DNA from: Elusimicrobiales bacterium
Lineage (GTDB): Bacteria; Elusimicrobiota; Elusimicrobia; Elusimicrobiales; Elusimicrobiaceae
DNA: 64,000 nucleotides
Direction: 5' to 3'
Assembly: GCA_041651175.1 (NCBI GenBank)
Contig: JBAZJT010000001.1
Span: forward strand, 124,001-188,000
The notes beneath the pieces were generated by a model, which ran no database searches, was not told the origin of the DNA, and worked only from the letters and a program-made list of their open reading frames with translations. Position 1 is the stretch's first letter; every line of letters begins with the position of its first letter. Both the position numbers and the translations under genes were made by a program. This document shows positions 42,170 to 50,315 of the stretch, piece by piece.

Positions 42170-44158
42170 TTAATCCATGACGGAACCGAAATACACCTTT
42201 CTGCCGGAGGCCATGTCGCCGTATTCAATCTTTTCCAGCGGCAGTCCCAGCTTGTCCCGGAAAGACACCTCGCGCATCATGCTGACTTCCTGTGTGGATT
42301 CAAGCAACGTTTCTCCTCCGGCGTAAATCATCACATGGTTGACCTTCGTCAAATCCTTGCGCGAGGTGGTGAACACCAGATCGCCCTTTTTCAATTCCTT
42401 CCGCGTTACCTTGCGGGCGGACTGGTACTGCTCCTGCGCGTCGCGCGGCAGGTATATCCCCGCCGCCCTGAACACCGTGCTGGAAAGGCCGGAACAGTCT
42501 ATCCCCTTTATCGTGCGCCCGCCCCAGAGGTAGCGCGTGCCTATAAACTCGCGCGCGAGCCGTATTATCTCGCCGCGCAAATCGGTTTTGTCCAGCCGGG
42601 CGACGCTTATGTCAAACTTTGCCGGCCTGCCGCCAGGCAGCACCGTGTCTGCGGAGCCGTCCTTTTCGGAAAGCGGCCACAGCCGCGTTCCCATGTAAAC
42701 CTCCAGCGGAAGAGGGCCGCTTGCGGCGCGCTCCTCCACCTTTGCGGCTGGAACGGCGACCGCCAGCCCGTCGGCGTAAATATCGCCGTAGACCAGGCTG
42801 TCGGCCAGCACCCAGCCGGGGTAGCCCACCCATTTTTCCGGCAGGGACATGGCGTCCTCGGGCGGGGCCTTCTCGTCGGCATAATAGGCCTGCTCAAGGC
42901 ACTGCACATGCGCCCAGCGGCCCTGCCGGCCCGTAACCAGCACAAGCTCGCCCATAAGCAGCTGGGTAACGCGCTTTTCGTCCAGGATTTCCGGCTCCTC
43001 GTAGACATCGGTCAGCGGCGCGCCGGCGCGCATCACCCTGGGCAGCCGCGGGATGACGCGGTACACCAGCCCGCCTTTGTTGCCCAGCCATATGCCCGCG
43101 AACTGCTTGCGGTCGTAGACGCGGCAGACGATGTCGGCGGTTTTGCCCGCCGGGTCGTTGACGAGGAAGTTCCCGTCCGCGTCAAAACCCTCCACAAGCA
43201 CCAGATGCCCCTTTGTCGCCTTGACGGGGGCGCCGTCCAACTCGCCCTGCGCATAGGTTATGCTGGCTATGAACGGCCTGCCGTTGGCTATTTCATGCTC
43301 GGCCTGCGCTATGCCGGAGAAGCGGTCCGCAAAACCGTCAAACCCCAGAGAGGCGGCGTAGGCGGTGTTGAAAGGCCAGTTGCCGTATATTTTCGCGCCG
43401 TTGTCGTAGACGGCGCGGGCAACGTCCATGGTGGTTTTCCTGATGCCGTGGTATTCCAGCAGCATGGCAAGCGAGGTGGGGCTGCAAATGTCGCCGCGGA
43501 CGCTTTTATCCTCAACCTCCTGCGACCGGCGCGGCACGCCCAGCCTGCGCCGCCAGGGCGCCTTGTCGCCGCCGGCAAGGGTGCACAGCGCGTCCGCTCC
43601 GGCGCGGGTCCGCGTTGAATCCAGATAGCTCACCGCAATAAGCCGCAGCGCGGTTTCGCCGGAGGGGCCGTCCAGAATAATCCTGTAGCGGAAGGCGGCG
43701 GCGGGTTTTTTGAGGGCCAGAATGTCGGTCTCCACCTTGCCAAAATCGTCCTCCTGCGCCGGAAAGCTTTCGGACTTGCCGCCCGGACGGAACATTCCCA
43801 TCCGGTACCAGCCGCTCCATGCAAGCCCGCCTTTTTCGGAGAATGCCGCGCTGAGCTCGCAGGATATTTCCGCCCCGGCGGGCAAATCGGCGGCGGCGGA
43901 GATTATCAGCCTGTCAAAATCAAAAAGCGCCATGACCGGCGCGGATTCCAGCGTCATCACGCCATGCCGCTCCGGCCCTGCGGCCACGGCGAAAACGCCG
44001 CGCCCCGGGTCAATCTCCTCCCCGCCGGAGACTTTCGCCGCGGCGAAATCCGACAGGGACATATGCACGACCGTGTATGCCGGCCCGGACACGGGCTGCC
44101 ACAACGCGCCCGCATAAGCCCCGTTGCAGGACATAAGCTGGAAAAGAGCGAGTTTCAT
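42170..44158 (-). CDS. Secreted protein with C39-like and NlpC/P60 cysteine peptidase domains
   Basis: 662 residues from ATG 44158 (ATG 44173 also possible); the signal region includes LMSCNG, which could be a poor lipobox. The C39_2-like domain (about residues 200-350) has ICSPTSLAMLLEYHG with the Cys, and KGHLVLVEGFD with His and GNFLVNDP with Asp. After a middle region with SH3-like blocks (WAHVQ, GWVLAD), the NlpC/P60 domain (about 540-650) has YLWGGRTIKGIDCSGLSS with Cys, and VNHVMIYAGG with His. Bifunctional wall-targeting or processing enzyme is inferred. The open frame extends through tRNA-Pro but should not be translated there. Confidence 0.8.
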   Translation of the reverse strand: MKLALFQLMSCNGAYAGALWQPVSGPAYTVVHMSLSDFAAAKVSGGEEIDPGRGVFAVAAGPERHGVMTLESAPVMALFDFDRLIISAAADLPAGAEISCELSAAFSEKGGLAWSGWYRMGMFRPGGKSESFPAQEDDFGKVETDILALKKPAAAFRYRIILDGPSGETALRLIAVSYLDSTRTRAGADALCTLAGGDKAPWRRRLGVPRRSQEVEDKSVRGDICSPTSLAMLLEYHGIRKTTMDVARAVYDNGAKIYGNWPFNTAYAASLGFDGFADRFSGIAQAEHEIANGRPFIASITYAQGELDGAPVKATKGHLVLVEGFDADGNFLVNDPAGKTADIVCRVYDRKQFAGIWLGNKGGLVYRVIPRLPRVMRAGAPLTDVYEEPEILDEKRVTQLLMGELVLVTGRQGRWAHVQCLEQAYYADEKAPPEDAMSLPEKWVGYPGWVLADSLVYGDIYADGLAVAVPAAKVEERAASGPLPLEVYMGTRLWPLSEKDGSADTVLPGGRPAKFDISVARLDKTDLRGEIIRLAREFIGTRYLWGGRTIKGIDCSGLSSTVFRAAGIYLPRDAQEQYQSARKVTRKELKKGDLVFTTSRKDLTKVNHVMIYAGGETLLESTQEVSMMREVSFRDKLGLPLEKIEYGDMASGRKVYFGSVMD

Positions 44159-44202
44159 AAGCGCACCGCCCATAATTAAGATAACCCTGCGCGAAACGGC
44201 AA

Positions 44203-44275
44203 TCGGGGCACCCGGGGTTGAACCGGGAACCTCTTGGTCCCAAACCAAGCGCTCTGCCAATTGAGCTATGCCCCG
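44203..44275 (-). tRNA. tRNA-Pro (anticodon UGG)
   Basis: Minus strand: acceptor stem CGGGGCA / TGCCCCG (7 bp) with A discriminator; D-arm TAGCTCAATTGGCAGAG; anticodon stem CTTGG-TTTGGGA-CCAAG giving TGG; T-arm CCCGGTTCAACCCCGGG. No encoded CCA. TATAAT at 44312-44307 (minus) gives a possible promoter with a start near 44300. It sits just upstream of the two-peptidase gene. Confidence 0.95.
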
Positions 44276-44340
44276 CGCAGACAATCCGCCAGGTTCAAGG
44301 ATACAAATTATAAGCCGCTTTTTTCAAAAATCGGAGGGGA

Positions 44341-45294
44341 TTACACGAAGGTTTTTTTGAGGCCCTCTTCCAGCGGAGTCCAGCTTTTGCGGCCCGCGTC
44401 CTCCATCCAGCGGCGGGGAGAGGCGGTCCAGTGTCCGGCGCAGGCCTCGCGCGCCTTGTCGGTGTTGAAAACCGGGTCCGCGCCTATCAGCGGGGAGACG
44501 GTCTGGTATATCTTTCCGGCCACGCGCATGGCGGAGGGGGAAAGCGTAAGCATGAACGGCTGGCGCGCGCCCATAGCTTTGGCCATGGCGGAGATGAAAT
44601 GCGTCCATGGATAGGTTCTGTCCTCGCAGATGAAATAGGCCTTCCCGCTCAGCGCGGGGTTTTTCTGCGCTTCCGTTATGGCGTCCACGAGGTCGTCTAT
44701 ATATGTGAAGCTGAACATCGTCTCCCCGGCGCACATGTTGATCATAAGGCCCCGCCGCACCCACCGCGCGATTTTGGAGACGCCGGAATCGTTTTTGCCG
44801 TAAACTATGGCCGGGCGCAAAATCACCCGGCGCGCGGCGGAGGGCAGGGCTGCAAGCGCGGCCTCGCCCGCCAGCTTGGTTTTCCCGTAGTCGGAGGCCG
44901 GGGCGGGCGGGTCGGCTTCGGTCCTGGCAACGGTGGCGGACGCGCCGGGCCCCGCCGCCGCCAGGCTGGAGACGTAGACAAAGCATTCCGGCGGTTTTTG
45001 CGCTTTCGCGCAGGCGGCAACAAGATTGGCGGTGGCCGCGGCATTGGCCTTTTCAAACTCCGCATAAGAACAGGCGAATATCGCCGCCGCCAGATGGAAC
45101 ACCGCGTCGCAGCCGTCAACCGCTTTTGCAAGCGATTCCACGCTGCCGTAATCCGTCTCGGCAATCTCCACTCCCTGCGGCGGATTCAGGGGAATGCGCC
45201 GCGTCGCCACGCGCGCCTGCCAGCCTTCGCCCAGCAGCCGCGCCGCAAGCGCCCTGCCTATGAAACCGGTCCCGCCCGTGATAAGAGCCTTCAC
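44341..45294 (-). CDS. NAD-dependent epimerase/dehydratase (SDR superfamily)
   Basis: 317 residues from a GTG at 45294 with GAGGAAG upstream. The Rossmann motif ITGGTGFIG is at the N-terminus, followed by FHLAAA, YVSSLAAAGP and a catalytic YGKTK (Tyr-x-x-x-Lys). Extended SDR; sugar-nucleotide epimerase, dehydratase or hydroxysteroid-type reductase cannot be separated by eye. The long C-terminus (SAMRVAGKIYQTVSPLIG) suggests a membrane or lipid-linked subclass. The upstream frame (to 45387) is repeat copy D. Confidence 0.8.
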   Translation of the reverse strand: MKALITGGTGFIGRALAARLLGEGWQARVATRRIPLNPPQGVEIAETDYGSVESLAKAVDGCDAVFHLAAAIFACSYAEFEKANAAATANLVAACAKAQKPPECFVYVSSLAAAGPGASATVARTEADPPAPASDYGKTKLAGEAALAALPSAARRVILRPAIVYGKNDSGVSKIARWVRRGLMINMCAGETMFSFTYIDDLVDAITEAQKNPALSGKAYFICEDRTYPWTHFISAMAKAMGARQPFMLTLSPSAMRVAGKIYQTVSPLIGADPVFNTDKAREACAGHWTASPRRWMEDAGRKSWTPLEEGLKKTFV

Positions 45295-45299
45295 AAACT

Positions 45300-45492
45300 T
45301 CCTCCCGGACAAGCCCGTTTCCCGCAGCTGCACAGCGGGGTTCGGCGGCAGCCGGCGGGGCATTCCTGTGCAGAATTGTTTTTGCACACGCGGGTATGCC
45401 CGTCAAATTCCGCGCCGGGCTGTCCCCGCCGTCCGCCGCATCGGTTATCGCTGCCAGCCGCAATTTCCAGGGTCATAAAATCTCTCTCGGGA
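45300..45492 (-). repeat. Dispersed repeat, full copy D
   Basis: Inverted ends: left CTCCCGGACAA, and the reverse complement of the right CTCCCGAGAGAGATTTTATG, followed on each side by similar sequence. Minus-strand core GGCGCGGAATTTGACGGGCA ... CACAGGAATGCCCCGCCGG. The left edge supplies CGGGAGG, the Shine-Dalgarno of the epimerase gene; the right edge reads CTCTCGGGAGCATG. Confidence 0.75.
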
Positions 45493-45501
45493 GCATGTCT
45501 G

Positions 45502-45553
45502 ATAAAAAAACCGCTGCCGCAGTTTTTTTATTTGGTGCGCCCGACAGGAATCG
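45502..45553 (+). repeat. Direct repeat, partial duplicate of tRNA-Arg 3' end and terminator
   Basis: 52 bp matching 45685-45736 at 51 of 52 positions. It carries the whole tRNA-Arg terminator hairpin and the last 17 bases plus discriminator of the tRNA gene, then diverges. Resembles a tRNA-type attachment-site duplication; the enclosed 131 bp (45554-45684) has hairpins at 45577-45594 and 45656-45673 but no gene. Confidence 0.75.
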
Positions 45554-45686
45554 GTCACAACTCTGCGGGACGCCGCCGCGACCCGCAGGTCGCGACCCCG
45601 CCTCGCGGCCTCGGCTGCTGCCTCGGCATCGCTCCGGCCTTCGATTCCTGACGCAGGCCAAGCAGTTGGCCTGCTTCGTGCGCAAT

Positions 45687-45712
45687 AAAAAAACCGCTGC
45701 TGCAGTTTTTTT
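45687..45712 (-). terminator. Terminator of tRNA-Arg
   Basis: Minus strand: AAAAAAACTGC / GCGGTTTTTTT around loop AGCA (11 bp with one T-G pair), starting 6 bases after the tRNA 3' end. Confidence 0.8.
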
Positions 45713-45718
45713 ATTTGG

Positions 45719-45790
45719 TGCGCCCGACAGGAATCGAACCTGTACTTGAAGCTTCGGAGGCTTCCGTGATATCCGTTTCACTACGGGCGC
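45719..45790 (-). tRNA. tRNA-Arg (anticodon CCG)
   Basis: Minus strand: acceptor GCGCCCG / CGGGCGC with A discriminator; anticodon stem GAAGC-CTCCGAA-GCTTC giving CCG; T-arm ACAGG-TTCGATT-CCTGT. CCA is not encoded. Its 3' end is duplicated at 45536-45553. Confidence 0.95.
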
Positions 45791-45854
45791 ATAAATTCCG
45801 GCTTATGTCAGAATAAGCTCTTATTCAATTATAGCTGATAGCGCCGGGGAATTG

Positions 45855-46646
45855 CTATCCGCCGCGCTGCGGCTGCCGCGCGCGCGCAAGAGTTACGGTT
45901 ACCGAAAACCCCGTCCTGCCGCAGCGCGCGGTTTTAACCGCGCCGCCATGCAGGCCTATGATGCGCCGGACAAGGCTCATCCCCAGCCCGCCGCGCCTGC
46001 CGCCCTGAGGATAAATCCGCTCCGGCAGCCGGTAAAAAGGCCGGAAAAGCCGGATATTCCCGTCCTCAAGCCGCGAGGCGGAGCAGGAAATTACTATCTC
46101 CGTTTTGGAGCGGCGCGGACGCGCGCTTATGGTTATGGAGGAGGCATCCTCCGCCAGCAGCATCACATTGGCCGCCAGCTCGCGCAACAGGGTTTGCAGC
46201 CAGTGGAAATCCATGCTCACATAAAGCGGCTGGGAAGGGATGGAAATGTCAACCGCAAGAAGCGGCCTGCCCCCGGCCTCACGGCAGGAAAAACCGCGGT
46301 GTCTGATGTCCGGCGCCATGTCCGCCGCCATGCCTTCCAGCATGGAGCGGATATCGCTGCTGCACCGGGCCGGCTGTATAAGCCCCAGGTCAAAAGCCGC
46401 CAGGTCCAGGAAAGCATCGGTAACGCCGGCAAGCCGGTTGATGGATTCCCGCACCCGCGCCAGCTGCTTGAGCTGCTCCCCTGTCAGCGGGCCGGCATAG
46501 CCTTTGAACAGGTAATCCACATACCCCGACGCGCCCATCAGCGGACCGCGGAATATGTGCGACAGCGAATTGTAAAACTCTTTTTTGAGCGCGCCGCCAA
46601 GACGCGGCGCGCGGAAAAAAGAGTCCGCCGGAAGCGGTGGCTTCAT
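45855..46646 (-). CDS. Histidine kinase-like protein with degenerate ATP-binding domain
   Basis: 263 residues. The H-box is recognisable: FYNSLSHIFRGPL (His near residue 30; usual SHELRTPL). The HATPase domain has an N-box-like RELAANVMLLA and a G2-like GGLGMSLV with RIIGLHGG, but the G1 box (DxGxG) is replaced by SCSASRLEDG. No sensor domain is attached, and no response regulator is next to it. It may be an inactive or scaffold kinase. The start has no strong Shine-Dalgarno; a gap of ~47 bp precedes it from the aminotransferase gene. Confidence 0.7.
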   Translation of the reverse strand: MKPPLPADSFFRAPRLGGALKKEFYNSLSHIFRGPLMGASGYVDYLFKGYAGPLTGEQLKQLARVRESINRLAGVTDAFLDLAAFDLGLIQPARCSSDIRSMLEGMAADMAPDIRHRGFSCREAGGRPLLAVDISIPSQPLYVSMDFHWLQTLLRELAANVMLLAEDASSITISARPRRSKTEIVISCSASRLEDGNIRLFRPFYRLPERIYPQGGRRGGLGMSLVRRIIGLHGGAVKTARCGRTGFSVTVTLARARQPQRGG

Positions 46647-46693
46647 GGAAACACCCTCGCAACCCGTTCAGACTGCCGCATGCTCCGCCGCGG

Positions 46694-47827
46694 CTATTTG
46701 CGGTAAAAGGCCTTTATCTCTTCGCAGACGCGGGCCACCTGCTCCGCCGTGATTTCGGGGAACATCGGCAGCGACAGCGCCGAATCGCAGGCTTTTTCCG
46801 TATTCGGATAATCCCCGGGCTTGAGCCCCAGCGAAGCATACACCGGCTGGCGGTAAAGCGCAAGCGGATAATACACCGCCGTGCCTATGCCTTTTTCCTT
46901 GAGATGCGCGGCCAACTCGTCGCGCTTTACCGCCCTGACGGTGTAGACATAGAAAGACTGGCTGGAGCCGCCCGCTGTTTCCGGCGGAAGCGAAAGCTGG
47001 GGAACATCCCTGAGGCCCCCGTTGTAAAGCGCGGCGGCGGCGCGGCGCATTTCCGTCCATTTTTTCAGATGGCGCAGCTTGATGCGCAGGATGGCGGCCT
47101 GCATGTCGTCCATGCGCAGGGTGGAGCCTTCATGACTGTATTCGTAGGCCTTGCCCAGCGCCCTGCCGCAATGGCGCAGGCTCTGGGCCGCTTTGACCAC
47201 GTTTTCATCGTTTGTGGTTACCGCTCCGGCATCGCCGCAGGCTCCCAGATTTTTGCTGGGATAGAAGCTGAACGCCCCCGCATGGCCGATGGCGCCGGTC
47301 ATTTTCCCCTTATACGCGGCGAGATGGGACTGGGCGCAATCCTCTATCACCTTCAGATTGTGTTTTTTGGCGATGGCCATTATCTTGTCCATCTCCGCCG
47401 GATAGCCGTAGATATGGACGGGCAGTATGGCCTTTGTTCTGGCGGTGATTTTGGCTTCTATTTTATCCGGGTCCAGATTGCAGGTGTGGGGGTCTATGTC
47501 CGCGAAAACAAATTTCGCGCCCGTCAGGGCAATTGACGAGGTGGTGGCGATAAAGGTGAACGGGGTGGTGATAACCTCGTCCCCCGGCCCGACGCCGCAG
47601 GCGCCCAACGCGATTTGCAGCGCCGCCGCGCCGGAAGAGCAGGTTACGCAGTATTTCGCCCCCATAGCCTCGGCGAATTCTTTTTCAAAAGCGGTGTTTT
47701 CCGGCCCCAGAACCCATTGCATGGATTCAAGCGAGCGGATGACGGCCTCGTTAATTTCCTTTTGTATGGACTGGTGCTGGAGTTTCAGGTTGAAAAGCGG
47801 AATCGGCGTGGTTGTCGCTGTTGTCAT
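46694..47827 (-). CDS. DegT/DnrJ/EryC1/StrS family sugar aminotransferase
   Basis: 377 residues. PLP-dependent transaminase of nucleotide sugars. PLP pocket: TCSSGAAALQIAL, then TPFTFIATTSSI, VIEDCAQSHLA and FYPSKNLGACGDAGAV with the Schiff-base Lys. The ATG at 47827 has GGAGGT 5 bases upstream. Function is likely an amino-sugar step for surface glycans, which fits the GT-C-like, O-antigen-ligase-like and epimerase genes around it. Substrate unknown. Confidence 0.92.
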   Translation of the reverse strand: MTTATTTPIPLFNLKLQHQSIQKEINEAVIRSLESMQWVLGPENTAFEKEFAEAMGAKYCVTCSSGAAALQIALGACGVGPGDEVITTPFTFIATTSSIALTGAKFVFADIDPHTCNLDPDKIEAKITARTKAILPVHIYGYPAEMDKIMAIAKKHNLKVIEDCAQSHLAAYKGKMTGAIGHAGAFSFYPSKNLGACGDAGAVTTNDENVVKAAQSLRHCGRALGKAYEYSHEGSTLRMDDMQAAILRIKLRHLKKWTEMRRAAAALYNGGLRDVPQLSLPPETAGGSSQSFYVYTVRAVKRDELAAHLKEKGIGTAVYYPLALYRQPVYASLGLKPGDYPNTEKACDSALSLPMFPEITAEQVARVCEEIKAFYRK

Positions 47828-47874
47828 AAGACCTCCTGTATGCGGATATTCTAGGATATTGCCCGGCCCGCCCG

Positions 47875-49461
47875 CTATATTTCGCACACCGCAAAACCGG
47901 AATTCTCATAAACCAGTTTCCCGCAGCCGGCGCGCGGAACGCCGGAGTCTGCCGTTTTCTCCCGGGAATGCGCCACTATGTAACGCGCCCCGTATTTGCG
48001 GCACAGCAGCCGGCGGTCCTGTCCGGAGTTTGAGTCGCGCTCCCGCGAAAACCAAATTCGCTCCGCCCCCGGCGCCCAATGCATGGCCGCGCCGTCCAGC
48101 CACTCCGTCACCGGCGAGCGTTCCGAAAAAACCCGCCAGCCGCGCATATCCGGCGGCGTCAGGAACACCGTCTCCGGAGGGGTGTTTTGTTTCGCCCAGA
48201 GCTGGGTTTCTATCCAGGCGCGGTCCCCGGCATCCTTGAAATCCAGGCCGAAGTACAGCACGCGCTCCAGCATGAAAGGCACAAACAACACCGCCACCAG
48301 CGCCGCCGGCAGGACGTATTTCAGGCGGCTGTCCGGCGCGGGTTGCGGCGCGCAAGGCAGCGCGCGCAAGGCCAGAAACGCCGCGCCCGCGATTTGTCCG
48401 GCCAGCGGGTTTGAGAATTCAAGCAGCGCCAGGCACAAAAGAGCGGATGATGCCGCGCCGCGCAAACCGCCGCTGTCGGCTATAAACACGGCGGCAAACA
48501 CCATCGCCAGCGGCGCAAACAGCGAATCGCTCCTGAAAAACTGCAATACCAGCATTTGCCGCACGGGGAATATCTCCGAAAAAAACAGCGCCGCCGCCCA
48601 CATCGCCGCGAAGGCGAAAAGAAAAGCCTTTGCCTCCGCAGCCCTGCGGCAGCCGCCCATGCCGCGGATATACAGATAAGCCAGCAGCGGCAAAAAAACC
48701 GCCACATTGCGCCATTTGGACATTTCCCACTGCGAGGGGAAATAATGTCCGGGATACCACAGTTTCAGGATGGCGGCAAATTCCGGCCCCGCATGGCCGA
48801 AAGGGTTTTTCAGCCGCAAATACCAGACAGCCCATACCGCCATAAGCCCCGCAAACCCCGCCCCGGCGCGCAGCATGGCCCGGCGGTTTTCCTTAACGGC
48901 AACAAATGCCGCCGCATACATGACCAGCAGGAAATTGGCCGTCAGCCCGTTGATGAAGTAAACCGCCCATACCAGCGCGAAGGCGCGCATATAGCCGCGC
49001 CGCAGGAAATAAATCAGGCTTAGCGCGGCCAGCGGAGCGGAAAAAGAGGTCTGGAACATGGCGGCCTTCATAAGCGGGTCCTCTCCCATGAGGGAAAACA
49101 CGTTCGTTATCGGGCTGAGCGCGCACAGCAGGCAGGACAGGACAGCCGCATCCTCCCGCCCGGATATCTCCATGGCCAGCAGGTATATAAGCCGCATGAA
49201 CCAGATTTTGAGCGCGGCATAAAGCCAGAAATGCAGGCTTTCAAGCGGGAAAAACGCCGCCAGCCTGGCCATCAGCAGCGGATACAGCGACGGGAACGCG
49301 CTTTGCGAGGCGATATAAAAATCCCCCGGATACAGCGAAGGGTTCATCAGCTTCTTGATGAAAGGGATTATTTGCGCGGTGTTGGGCGAGCTTGAATAAG
49401 CGCAGCCGTAGACAAACAGCGAAACGGCGGCGCAAACCAGCGGGACGGCGTATTTTTTCAT
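47875..49461 (-). CDS. Polytopic membrane protein with C-terminal soluble domain
   Basis: 528 residues, about 11 membrane helices (residues ~5-390) and a soluble C-terminus with PPDMRGWRVFSERSPVTEW then WFSRERDSN. The N-terminal signal ends VYGCAYS. I do not recognise a family with certainty; the plan resembles GT-C-like membrane proteins with a short periplasmic domain. The start overlaps the C26 gene stop by 4 bp, so it is coupled to it. Confidence 0.6.
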   Translation of the reverse strand: MKKYAVPLVCAAVSLFVYGCAYSSSPNTAQIIPFIKKLMNPSLYPGDFYIASQSAFPSLYPLLMARLAAFFPLESLHFWLYAALKIWFMRLIYLLAMEISGREDAAVLSCLLCALSPITNVFSLMGEDPLMKAAMFQTSFSAPLAALSLIYFLRRGYMRAFALVWAVYFINGLTANFLLVMYAAAFVAVKENRRAMLRAGAGFAGLMAVWAVWYLRLKNPFGHAGPEFAAILKLWYPGHYFPSQWEMSKWRNVAVFLPLLAYLYIRGMGGCRRAAEAKAFLFAFAAMWAAALFFSEIFPVRQMLVLQFFRSDSLFAPLAMVFAAVFIADSGGLRGAASSALLCLALLEFSNPLAGQIAGAAFLALRALPCAPQPAPDSRLKYVLPAALVAVLFVPFMLERVLYFGLDFKDAGDRAWIETQLWAKQNTPPETVFLTPPDMRGWRVFSERSPVTEWLDGAAMHWAPGAERIWFSRERDSNSGQDRRLLCRKYGARYIVAHSREKTADSGVPRAGCGKLVYENSGFAVCEI

Positions 49462-50243
49462 TTGCCGCCGCGCCCGCCCGCCGCCGAGATAAACCAGACG
49501 AAAACGGAATTGAAAACAGGCTCTGTCTTCCTGAGCTTTTCGGGATGGAACTGCACCGACAGGATATTGCCTTTCTCCACCGCCTCCGCAAGCCCGTCGC
49601 CGGACACGGCGGAGACGGCAAACCCGCCGCCGATTTTATCCAGCCCCTGATGATGATAGGAATTAACCCGTATGCGCGCGGTTTTGAGCAGACTGTATAA
49701 AAGGCTGTCCCTGCGGACGGATATTTCATGAAAGCAAGGTTTGCTTTTCCCGTTCTCCCGTATGCGGTGGACGACTTTTTTGCCCCCCCGCAGCTGCGAC
49801 GGAATGTCCTGATACAGCCCGCCACCCGCCCAGATATTAAGCAGTTGATGCCCCTTGCATATCCCCAGCATGGGGATGCCGCGCGCCGACGATTTTTTCA
49901 CGGCGTCCAGCTCGTAGAGGTCAAAGGCCCTGTCAACGGTTTCCGTTTTCGGGTTCAGCCGCTGGCCGTAGAGGTCCGGCGCGATATCATCCCCGCCGGG
50001 AATCAGCAGCCCGTCCATGCGCTCAAGCCGGGCGGCGGTCTCGGTTGACGCCAGCAGTTGCGACAGGGGAACCGCTTCCCCGCCATTATCGGTTATGGCC
50101 TTCGTATAATCGGACAACTTGTCGGTTTGCGGCAGATGCGCGGCCTCCTCCGGGGTGTAGAGCAGGCCTATGGCCGGCGTTTTCGCGTTCGCCGCGCAAC
50201 AAAGCGAGGCAAACAGAATCAGGACAACGGAAAATCTTCCCAT
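49458..50243 (-). CDS. Secreted gamma-glutamyl hydrolase-like protein (peptidase C26)
   Basis: 261 residues. Signal peptide MGRFSVVLILFASLCCAANA, then a class I glutamine amidotransferase-like fold. Nucleophile elbow LGICKGHQLLN (Cys), LIPGGDDIAP (oxyanion/substrate loop), and SVQFHPEK (His, Glu): the triad is complete. Relatives cleave gamma-glutamyl bonds of GABA or folate/peptidoglycan-like substrates. Export suggests an envelope substrate. TTGACA...GATAAT lies almost at the ATG, so the mRNA may have a 2-nt leader. Confidence 0.85.
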   Translation of the reverse strand: MGRFSVVLILFASLCCAANAKTPAIGLLYTPEEAAHLPQTDKLSDYTKAITDNGGEAVPLSQLLASTETAARLERMDGLLIPGGDDIAPDLYGQRLNPKTETVDRAFDLYELDAVKKSSARGIPMLGICKGHQLLNIWAGGGLYQDIPSQLRGGKKVVHRIRENGKSKPCFHEISVRRDSLLYSLLKTARIRVNSYHHQGLDKIGGGFAVSAVSGDGLAEAVEKGNILSVQFHPEKLRKTEPVFNSVFVWFISAAGGRGGK

Positions 50244-50251
50244 AAGATAAG

Positions 50252-50279
50252 ATTATCAGGCATTGTTTTTGCATGTCAA
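50252..50279 (-). promoter_or_regulatory. Promoter of the C26 gene
   Basis: Minus strand TTGACA (50279-50274), 16-bp spacer, TG-preceded GATAAT (50257-50252). Start predicted near 50245, i.e. 2 nt before the ATG at 50243. Confidence 0.7.
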
Positions 50280-50315
50280 CTGCGAGCTAGCGCGAAAAAT
50301 GGGTAGAATAGCCAC

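Larger units (their letters stand above)
45295..45854. other. 560-bp non-protein block: repeat D, tRNA-Arg and its partial duplicate
   Basis: No protein gene is supported here. Layout: dispersed repeat D (45300-45492), first 52-bp direct repeat (45502-45553), 131-bp spacer with two hairpins, second direct repeat ending in tRNA-Arg (45719-45790), then ~60 bp before the histidine-kinase stop. Confidence 0.8.

Noticed and set aside
41732..43618. 628-residue plus-strand frame opposite the two-peptidase gene
   Set aside because: Shadow frame; the minus strand has clear active sites.
44159..44284. 5' extension of the two-peptidase gene
   Set aside because: The extension translates tRNA-Pro; the start is placed after the tRNA.
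45396..45749. 117-residue frame with an internal repeat (KKTAAAVFLFGAPDRNR twice)
   Set aside because: The repeat is the translated 52-bp tRNA-Arg duplication; no sign of a real protein.
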